Shown piece after piece: positions 58,198 to 64,000 of a DNA stretch of 64,000 nt. The notes beneath the pieces are model-generated. The model was not told where the DNA came from, did not search any database, and saw only the letters and a program-made list of their open reading frames with translations. Both the position numbers and the translations under genes were made by a program. Origin of the DNA: an uncultured Eubacteriales bacterium (GTDB taxonomy: Bacteria; Bacillota; Clostridia; Oscillospirales; CAG-272); NCBI GenBank assembly GCA_900542425.1, contig UQNQ01000004.1, positions 1-64,000 on the forward strand, given 5' to 3'. Every line of letters starts with the position of its first letter. The stretch's first letter is position 1.

Positions 58198-58371
58198 ATG
58201 ATGGTCACATTCTTGATGAATAACTGGGGAAGTATTCTTGTCGGCACCATTCTTGCCGCTTTGATCATAGGTGTTATGATCAAACTACGGCGAGATAAAA
58301 AACAGGGAAAATCCTCTTGCGGATGCGGTTGTGAAAATTGTCCTTCTCATGGTATGTGTCATAAAAAATAA
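58198..58371 (+). CDS. FeoB-associated Cys-rich membrane protein
   Basis: A 57-residue peptide. One membrane helix near residues 11-30 is followed by a Lys/Arg stretch and a Cys-rich tail (SCGCGCENCPSHGMCHKK, five Cys). It fits the FeoB_associated family (PF12669). AGAAGGAAAT precedes the ATG, 16 nt after feoB. Probably assists iron delivery; function of the family is not settled. Confidence 0.85.
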   Translation: MMVTFLMNNWGSILVGTILAALIIGVMIKLRRDKKQGKSSCGCGCENCPSHGMCHKK

Positions 58372-58378
58372 TTCAAAT

Positions 58379-58414
58379 CAAAAAGACCTGGCGTGATATC
58401 GCCAGGTCTTTTTG
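58379..58414 (+). terminator. Terminator of the feo operon
   Basis: AAAAGACCTGGCG pairs with CGCCAGGTCTTTTT around a TGATAT loop. Confidence 0.88.
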
Positions 58415-58443
58415 CGAGAATCCCGGATTTTCATGTCTTTATC

Positions 58444-58472
58444 TTGACTTTACCGGATGGTTACGATATAAT
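58444..58472 (+). promoter_or_regulatory. Promoter of the GH31/36-like gene
   Basis: TTGACT (58444-58449), 17-nt spacer, TATAAT (58467-58472). Confidence 0.75.
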
Positions 58473-58515
58473 TGGGAAAAGGAAAAACATTTTGTTGAAA
58501 AAGGAAATCCTTTGT

Positions 58516-60186
58516 ATGATAGACAAAGAGTTTCGGGTTGTCCGGAAGAATTATGCCGTCACACTGGGCAGAACCCATTTTTCGGTTGAGGCATATGGCA
58601 CGTATTTTTTCACTTTTTCTCCGATCAGCGCAGTTCCGTGCGGAAATATGGAGGATATCGACGATGCGGAATCGATGTCTTTTCAGATTTCGGAAAAAGA
58701 GGAAAATACGGTCGCTGTTTGGATGACGAGCAGCAATCTTTGGAGGCGAAAAGAATATATACTGAAGATTGAGCCGGAAGGCTTTCATTATTCTGTTCGC
58801 GTTTTCGGCACCGGATCACCGCGTGATATCCATTATTTTTCGGGTACGGTTGTTGGGGGAAAACAGGGAGCTGTTTATGAAACCTCAGAATATATGCTGA
58901 CACAGCCGCATATCGGAATAGAAAACCATTATTTTTCTATGGCGGAAGATAATAAAATTTCCATGCAGCTTATGGTTCCGCCTCCTCTTTGCTTTCCGTT
59001 CCGAACGGAAAATAGTCAAGCATGGTTCGGCATCGGACTTGTCGCAGATGCAGGCTGTTATCACTTTGATGGATTTTCTTACCGAAACATCCAGAACCGG
59101 GCTCATTTTTCCGTAGATTTATACGGTGCGCAAAAAGTGGATGGAGAATGGACAGCTCCGGGTATTTTCGGTTGTCCCGGGAAAGATGAGTGGGAAGTGC
59201 TGAGGGAATATGCGGCATGGCATTTCCGGAGCGGCTGCCATAAGACGGAAGTGTTTCCTGCACCGTGGTGGTACGGACCTTTTTTCTGCGGCTGGGGTGA
59301 GCAGGCAATTCTGAAATGGAAATATCATACGGACATTTACGGTGCGGCTTCTGAGGCGGCATATACGGAAATGTCGGAGCATCTCGACGCGCTTGGTTTG
59401 CATCCGACGGCCATGATCATTGATGATAAATGGCAGGAGAAGTACGGCACTTTTTTACCGGATCTGGTGAAATGGCCGAATTTGCGCGGATTTACAGACC
59501 GAGAACATGCGAAAGGTCGGCATGTGCTGCTCTGGTATCGCTGCTGGTCTGCGGAAGGGTTGCCTTTGGATGAATGTATTTTGCAGGATGGTAAGCCTCT
59601 TGCCGGAGATCCGACGAATCCGCGGTATATCGAGCGGGTGAAGCATACGGTTCATACATTGCTTTCAGAAGAATCCGGATGCTTTGGCTGTGACGGTTTT
59701 AAAATTGATTTTGCGGATCAGGTGCCGACAGGGGAAAATCTCGTGACATGGGAATCCGGTGTATATGGAATAGAACTGGTCAAACGGCTGATTGCTTTGA
59801 TTTATCATGCGGCAAAAGAAGTAAAATCAGATGCTTTGATCAGTTGCAGCGGGTGCCATCCGTATTTTGCAGATGTAACCGATATGGCAAGGCTGCATGA
59901 TTATGACTTACGTTTGCGCAGTGTAGAACGATGTATGTCTTTTCGTGCAAAGCTCTATCGGATTATGCTGCCGGATGCTCTGATTGATACAGACTTTCCT
60001 GCCTTTGCCGGATATCATGACTCCATGAAATATCTGCGGATTGCTCCTTCTCTTGGTGTACCGGATTTATATCGCCTATCGGATACCGGTGAGTGCCGGT
60101 TTGAGAAGCGAGACTGGGAAGAAATCAGAATGATATGGAATGGATATACAAAGAACATCTTAAACAAAATAAAAAATAATCCGTAA
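58516..60186 (+). CDS. Putative glycoside hydrolase, GH31/GH36-like TIM barrel
   Basis: A protein of about 556 residues from the ATG at 58516. The first 230 residues are a beta-rich domain; the barrel follows. IIDDKWQEKYGTFLPD and GFKIDFADQ resemble the catalytic-Asp strands of clan GH-D/GH31 enzymes, and HVLLWYRCW and LISCSGCHPYFADV fit the same fold. Retaining alpha-glycosidase of unknown substrate. No signal peptide. It lies 24 nt before the GH130 gene, so the two are co-transcribed. Confidence 0.7.
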   Translation: MIDKEFRVVRKNYAVTLGRTHFSVEAYGTYFFTFSPISAVPCGNMEDIDDAESMSFQISEKEENTVAVWMTSSNLWRRKEYILKIEPEGFHYSVRVFGTGSPRDIHYFSGTVVGGKQGAVYETSEYMLTQPHIGIENHYFSMAEDNKISMQLMVPPPLCFPFRTENSQAWFGIGLVADAGCYHFDGFSYRNIQNRAHFSVDLYGAQKVDGEWTAPGIFGCPGKDEWEVLREYAAWHFRSGCHKTEVFPAPWWYGPFFCGWGEQAILKWKYHTDIYGAASEAAYTEMSEHLDALGLHPTAMIIDDKWQEKYGTFLPDLVKWPNLRGFTDREHAKGRHVLLWYRCWSAEGLPLDECILQDGKPLAGDPTNPRYIERVKHTVHTLLSEESGCFGCDGFKIDFADQVPTGENLVTWESGVYGIELVKRLIALIYHAAKEVKSDALISCSGCHPYFADVTDMARLHDYDLRLRSVERCMSFRAKLYRIMLPDALIDTDFPAFAGYHDSMKYLRIAPSLGVPDLYRLSDTGECRFEKRDWEEIRMIWNGYTKNILNKIKNNP

Positions 60187-60210
60187 TATACGGAATCGGA
60201 GGTAACTGAT

Positions 60211-61209
60211 ATGCCAAAAATGCAACCGGAAATTTTTTCAAGTCCGGTGATTCACCGTTACAACGGCGGCACGCCGGTGCTTTCAAAGGAAAATATTCCT
60301 TATGCCGCTGATTGTATTTATAATGCCGGTGTTGCCAAATTCGGCGGAAAATATGTGATGGTATTCCGTGATGATTTTGAACGTGCGCCATGGGGTGGAT
60401 GCCGTCATATCGTGGTCGGTGTCGCTTTTAGTGATGACGGGAAAAATTGGGATGTTAGGGAAACGCCGTTTATGACGCCGGAAACCCTAAATGATCCCGA
60501 TGTGCTTCGGGTTTATGATCCGAGACTGACTGTAATCGACGGGCGCTGCTATGTTTGCTTTGCTGTGGATACTAAGCATGGTCTGCGCGGCGGAATTGCT
60601 GTGACAGACGATTTTGAAAAGGTAGAAATTCTTTCTCTGACGGTTCCGGATAACCGCAATATGGTACTGTTTCCGGAAAAAATCGGCGGTCGGTATGTGC
60701 GTTTGGAGCGCCCAATGCCGATTTATTCTCGGAATGGAAAAGATCGTTTCGACATCTGGCTTTCGGAATCGCCTGATTTACGTTTCTGGGGAAATTCCAG
60801 ATTGGTTATGGGGGTAGAGGACGTTCCTTTTGCCAACGATAAGATTGGTCCCGGTGCACCGCCCATTAAAACAGAAAAAGGTTGGCTGACCTTGTTTCAT
60901 GCGGTTCACCGCGATCCAGAACGCGGCAAGCATGGCTGGGAGGAAAAATGGACAAAATGCTATAATGCCGGTATTATGCTTCTTGATCTTGAGGATCCGT
61001 CAAAAATCATCGGAAAATCAGACGTCCCGCTTATTGCACCGGAAACGATTTGGGAAACAGAAGAGGGAATGCGGACGAATGTTATTTTCCCGGGCGGAAT
61101 GATTCTGGAGGATGACGGCGAGGTAAAGATTTATTATGGTGCGTCGGATACGGTGGAATGCCTGGCAACGGCGGATGTAAATGATCTTCTTTCGCTGGTA
61201 TGCCAATAA
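60211..61209 (+). CDS. GH130-family glycoside phosphorylase or hydrolase
   Basis: A 332-residue five-bladed propeller protein. VYDPRLTVIDGRCYVCFA, IGPGAPPIKTEKGWLTLFHAV and IYYGASDTVECLATA are family segments. GH130 enzymes mostly act on beta-mannosides (mannosyl-GlcNAc or mannooligosaccharides), as phosphorylases or hydrolases; the sequence does not decide. Cytoplasmic. GGAATCGGAGG precedes the ATG. Confidence 0.87.
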   Translation: MPKMQPEIFSSPVIHRYNGGTPVLSKENIPYAADCIYNAGVAKFGGKYVMVFRDDFERAPWGGCRHIVVGVAFSDDGKNWDVRETPFMTPETLNDPDVLRVYDPRLTVIDGRCYVCFAVDTKHGLRGGIAVTDDFEKVEILSLTVPDNRNMVLFPEKIGGRYVRLERPMPIYSRNGKDRFDIWLSESPDLRFWGNSRLVMGVEDVPFANDKIGPGAPPIKTEKGWLTLFHAVHRDPERGKHGWEEKWTKCYNAGIMLLDLEDPSKIIGKSDVPLIAPETIWETEEGMRTNVIFPGGMILEDDGEVKIYYGASDTVECLATADVNDLLSLVCQ

Positions 61210-61215
61210 ATCATG

Positions 61216-61257
61216 AATAAAAAATATCGGGACTTGTTGGTTCCGATATTTTTTATT
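61216..61257. terminator. Terminator after the GH130 gene
   Basis: AATAAAAAATATCGG pairs perfectly with CCGATATTTTTTATT over 15 bp with a 12-nt loop. Confidence 0.85.
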
Positions 61258-61572
61258 AGCATACTTGGATAGCTATTTATCCTTCATGTTTCTTGTTTGA
61301 CATTTCCTGATGAGATTCAAATAGCCGTCATTTATCCGCGGATAATATCAGCCTGCGCTGTAACCTCCATGGTATGTATGATTAAAATATGCCTGAAAAA
61401 TCAGAGAAACGATAGGAAGAAAAAGACTGTCTTTTTTGAAAGAAGTCATTGACTTTTGATGGATGTAATGATACAATAGCCGCGGGAAAAAGTATTGATA
61501 TAAACTCGTGTTTTCCGGCAAAAACGGGGATTCCCGTCAATATTCACCGGAAAAGCACAGGAAAGGATTGTT
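61258..61572 (+). promoter_or_regulatory. Intergenic region with promoter of the GH29 gene
   Basis: About 315 nt without a gene. TTGACT (61449-61454), 17-nt spacer, TACAAT (61472-61477) is the likely promoter, giving a leader of about 90 nt. Nothing else defined was seen upstream. Confidence 0.65.
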
Positions 61573-62826
61573 ATGAAACTGAAACCGAAGGAAAATCAAC
61601 TGAAATATTTAAGCTGGGAATTTGGTATTTTTCTGCATTTTGGCATTCGTACCTATTGTCACGGACATCATGATTGGGATGAAAGAGCAATGGACGCGGC
61701 GTTGTTCAATCCGACGGAACTCGACTGTGATCAGTGGATGCGCGAAATTAAGCTTGCAGGTGCGAGATATGCCATTCTTACTACAAAGCATCATGATGGC
61801 TTTGCTCTTTGGCCGTCTGCTTATACCAAATATTCGGTGGCGAGCTCCGGATGGCGCGGCGGAAAAGGCGATGTTGTACGGGAATTTACAGATGCATGTC
61901 GCAGAGCGGGCCTCGGCTGCGGTCTTTATTACTCTCCGGCACAATGGGGAGGAGAAATTAACTTTTCTGATGAAAAAGCATATGATGAATATTTTATCGG
62001 ACAGATGACAGAGCTGCTTGACGGCAGGTACGGAACCATTGATTATTTATGGTTGGATGGGGCATTTTCCGGTGAACACCGTTATGATACAGACCGAATC
62101 GTCGGCGTCATTCGCAAGCTCCAACCGGATATTCTGATTTTTGGTCTGGATGATCCTGATGTTTATGGAGTCGGAAATGAAGACGGCTATGTGGATACCC
62201 GCAATTTTTATACCAAGACCATTTGTCGGTTTGGAAAAGAAAAAACATCGTTTCTGGCAGCAGAAGGAGATTGCAGACTTCGTGACAGCTGGTTTTATGA
62301 TCTAAATCCTCAGTCTATCAAATCTGTTGATGAACTGATCGGTATGTATGAATCTACAGTAGGGCGCGGTGCAAATTTCCTTCTGAATATCGGACCAAAT
62401 GAAAAAGGGCTTCTGGCAGAGGAGGATGTGGCACGGTTGCATGAACTCGCTGCCGAAATTAGAAAGCGGTATTTGATTCCTTTGCCGTTTGATCCGGTTA
62501 CCATCAACAAAGACGGAAAATATGAGATTTCTTATTCCAAAGAAACCTATGGAATGATATCGGATACGGTGAATCTACCTCTTGTAAGACGAGTAGTGAT
62601 AGAAGAAGATATCTCAGAAGGCGAGTCGGTTAAGGAGTGGAGACTGATCGCTACGATTCCGTCAAAATATCCGTATACCGATTGGGAAGTTTGCCTGTGT
62701 GAAGGACATGGAATCGGACATAAGCATATTTGTACGCTTCCTGCCATTCGTGCTCCGCGTTTTAAACTTGAAATTCTTGACCATGACGGAGATTATAAAA
62801 TCAAAAGCATGAAAGCGTTCTCATAA
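61573..62826 (+). CDS. Alpha-L-fucosidase, GH29
   Basis: A 417-residue retaining fucosidase. GIFLHFGIRTYCHGHHDWDERAM, TTKHHDGFALWPS and IDYLWLDGAFSG (catalytic Asp) are family marks, and GRGANFLLNIGPNEKG follows. The C-terminal beta domain is present. No signal peptide, so it acts on imported oligosaccharides. GGAAAGGA precedes the ATG. Confidence 0.9.
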   Translation: MKLKPKENQLKYLSWEFGIFLHFGIRTYCHGHHDWDERAMDAALFNPTELDCDQWMREIKLAGARYAILTTKHHDGFALWPSAYTKYSVASSGWRGGKGDVVREFTDACRRAGLGCGLYYSPAQWGGEINFSDEKAYDEYFIGQMTELLDGRYGTIDYLWLDGAFSGEHRYDTDRIVGVIRKLQPDILIFGLDDPDVYGVGNEDGYVDTRNFYTKTICRFGKEKTSFLAAEGDCRLRDSWFYDLNPQSIKSVDELIGMYESTVGRGANFLLNIGPNEKGLLAEEDVARLHELAAEIRKRYLIPLPFDPVTINKDGKYEISYSKETYGMISDTVNLPLVRRVVIEEDISEGESVKEWRLIATIPSKYPYTDWEVCLCEGHGIGHKHICTLPAIRAPRFKLEILDHDGDYKIKSMKAFS

Positions 62827-62870
62827 ATTACTTTGAAAAGCATGTTATGGATATTCGTCTCGGTGTTTAC

Positions 62871-62916
62871 AAAAAAGGATCCGCTTTTGCAGAGGCAAAG
62901 GCGGATCCTTTTTTTA
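62871..62916. terminator. Terminator after the GH29 gene
   Basis: AAAAAAGGATCCGC pairs with GCGGATCCTTTTTTT, with an inner TTTTGC / GCAAAG, forming a long stem with a T-run. Confidence 0.88.
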
Positions 62917-62980
62917 TTTCAGAATGGCTGCGTTATCATAGCGTTTGTAAAAAAACAATAGTTCTTTTCATGCTTTTAAG

Positions 62981-63009
62981 TTGACAAAGAAGAAATCCAT
63001 TGTTATAAT
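62981..63009 (+). promoter_or_regulatory. Promoter of the AraC-family gene
   Basis: TTGACA (62981-62986), 17-nt spacer, TATAAT (63004-63009). Confidence 0.8.
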
Positions 63010-63093
63010 AATCTTGATTTGATATAAAAAAGCATGCCCTAAAAATGCCAGACTCGGAAGAAAAATTTCGGAATCTGTGAGGAGGGAATGTCG

Positions 63094-63930
63094 ATGTTCG
63101 TCAATTCTTTTTCGGTGGAAAATCAAATGAAAACGAAATTCCGGTGCGCCGGCTGTCGTATTCTTCAAGGTGGTCAGGTGCTGAATGGCGAAAAGCTGCC
63201 GTTTGAGCTTTTTTTATATGCCGAAAAGGGGCAATTCCGTCTTTTTATCAACAGTGAAACCGTGATTTGTCCTCCCCTCGGGACGGTTCTGATTCCGTGC
63301 GATACCGTTTTCCGGCTTGAAACCGACGACGGCTGTGAACTGATTTTTATCGGCGCCGATTATCGGATTTATACAAGTTTTAGGATTTTCTCCTTGTTTT
63401 ATCTTCCGATACTCATGAGCGATTCCGATGCGATAGGGAAACATTGCTTTTTGATTCGTCAAACCGTGCTTGACAGTGAGTTCACCAATTCACGGCTTGA
63501 AAATGCTGTTTCTGTCAATGCGGCTTTATATCAGCTTGCCGAAAAGGTTCTGTGTCATGCATCTCCCAGTCCTTGGGCGGGAGAAGGCAGGATTCTCGAC
63601 CGCCTTGAACGGCTATCCCCCGTGTTTGCTTATATCGAAAAGCGTCTTGACGGCAGCATTTCTGTTGAGAAGCTTGCAGAGCTCACAGATATGTCCGGGG
63701 ATGCTTTCTATCGCTTGTTCAAGGAGACCGTCGGGATATCTCCGAAAGAATATCTGATCTCAGAACGGCTGAGACGGGCACGTCTTTTGCTGTTGACAAA
63801 CGGTTCTCTGTCTGTCGGGGAAATTGCTCATCTTTGCGGTTATGAAAGCCCGTTTTCTTTCAGCTCGTTGTTTCATGCAAATTTTGGCTGTCCGCCGAGC
63901 ATATATCGTGCTCATCTTTCTATATTTTAA
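63094..63930 (+). CDS. AraC-family transcriptional regulator
   Basis: A 278-residue regulator. The N-terminal 150 residues form a cupin-like sensing domain; the last 100 hold two HTH motifs (VEKLAELTDMSGDAFYRLFKETVGISPKEYLISERLRRAR and VGEIAHLCGYESPFSFSSLFHANFGCPPSIYR). The ATG at 63094 has GAGGAGGG at proper spacing; the ATG at 63088 is too close. It probably controls the adjacent glycosidase genes, by context only. Confidence 0.87.
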   Translation: MFVNSFSVENQMKTKFRCAGCRILQGGQVLNGEKLPFELFLYAEKGQFRLFINSETVICPPLGTVLIPCDTVFRLETDDGCELIFIGADYRIYTSFRIFSLFYLPILMSDSDAIGKHCFLIRQTVLDSEFTNSRLENAVSVNAALYQLAEKVLCHASPSPWAGEGRILDRLERLSPVFAYIEKRLDGSISVEKLAELTDMSGDAFYRLFKETVGISPKEYLISERLRRARLLLLTNGSLSVGEIAHLCGYESPFSFSSLFHANFGCPPSIYRAHLSIF

Positions 63931-63958
63931 ATTTTGTGTAAAGTTGTGTAGGGAATGA

Positions 63959-64000
63959 ATGATGGATTTTACGAAAATCAGGTTGTTTTTATTTGATATG
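63959..64000 (+). CDS. Start of a possible HAD-family hydrolase (cut by the window edge)
   Basis: From ATG at 63959 (or 63962) the frame reads DFTKIRLFLFDM at the window end. The hydrophobic FLFDM strand suits the HAD motif that continues DGT. Only 14 codons are visible. Confidence 0.4.
   Translation, partial: MMDFTKIRLFLFDM

Noticed and set aside
61449..61673. 74-codon plus frame overlapping the GH29 start
   Set aside because: No ribosome site, overlaps the promoter and the real gene in another frame.
1..64000. CRISPR arrays, insertion sequences, prophage, tRNA or rRNA genes
   Set aside because: I looked for direct repeats with regular spacing, transposase or integrase motifs and tRNA T-loop signatures on both strands and found none I could support.

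Overview
The window looks like chromosome from a spore-forming, anaerobic, gut-type member of the Clostridia (Bacillota). Support comes from spmA/spmB, a clostridial AbrB with a CxxC-type tail, a large SRP RNA in front of dnaX, a T-box leader, [FeFe]-hydrogenase proteins, FeoAB, and six or so predicted cytoplasmic glycoside hydrolases (GH78, GHL6-like, GH106-like, GH31/36-like, GH130, GH29). Sigma-A promoters with 17-nt spacers and strong Shine-Dalgarno sites are frequent. I see no phage, insertion sequence, CRISPR array, tRNA or rRNA. A genus cannot be assigned from the sequence alone.

Layout. 0-5.6 kb, minus strand: a surface protein with four Ig-like repeats, rpiB, tsaB-tsaE, a cysteine desulfurase and a lipoprotein. 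5.8-8.7 kb: SRP RNA, dnaX, ybaB, recR. 8.7-10.7 kb: spmBA, abrB and an RNHCP zinc protein. 11-15.8 kb: a TetR gene, an alpha/beta-hydrolase-like gene and a small redox operon (flavodoxin, cupin, CMD protein, FMN reductase) divergent from a LysR regulator. 15.9-21.4 kb: a GH78 rhamnosidase and a predicted tryptophan ABC transporter behind a Trp T-box. 21.5-26.9 kb is sulfur metabolism: an unexplained roughly 350-nt leader, NifS-like desulfurase, cysK, then metNIQ preceded by a 38-codon leader ORF with ten Met codons and a terminator/antiterminator pair. 27-34 kb: rimP-nusA-ylxR-ylxQ-infB with a glycosidase gene where rbfA is usual. 34-38 kb: a GH106-like enzyme and an acyl-ACP thioesterase. 38-47 kb, minus strand: citrate synthase, two half-size ChrA proteins and an F-type ATP synthase operon without a separate delta gene. 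48.6-54.2 kb: a kinase-like protein, two thioredoxin-like ferredoxins, a PAS-containing hydrogenase-like sensor, a PP2C phosphatase and a [FeFe]-hydrogenase. 54.4-58.4 kb: DtxR-type regulator, two feoA, feoB and a FeoB-associated Cys-rich peptide. 58.4-64 kb: GH31/36-like, GH130, GH29, an AraC regulator and the first codons of a possible HAD phosphatase.

Most notable: (1) an apparent ribosome-mediated attenuator for metNIQ that uses a Met-rich leader peptide instead of the S-box or Met T-box usual in this phylum; (2) an ATP synthase alpha subunit with a delta-like C-terminal domain fused to its N-terminus, with no other delta gene in the operon; (3) a hydrogenase-sensor/kinase/phosphatase operon with a structured upstream region; (4) two identical GGTTAG-N6-CTAAC(C) operators in the feo locus; (5) a probable ATT start codon for spmA.
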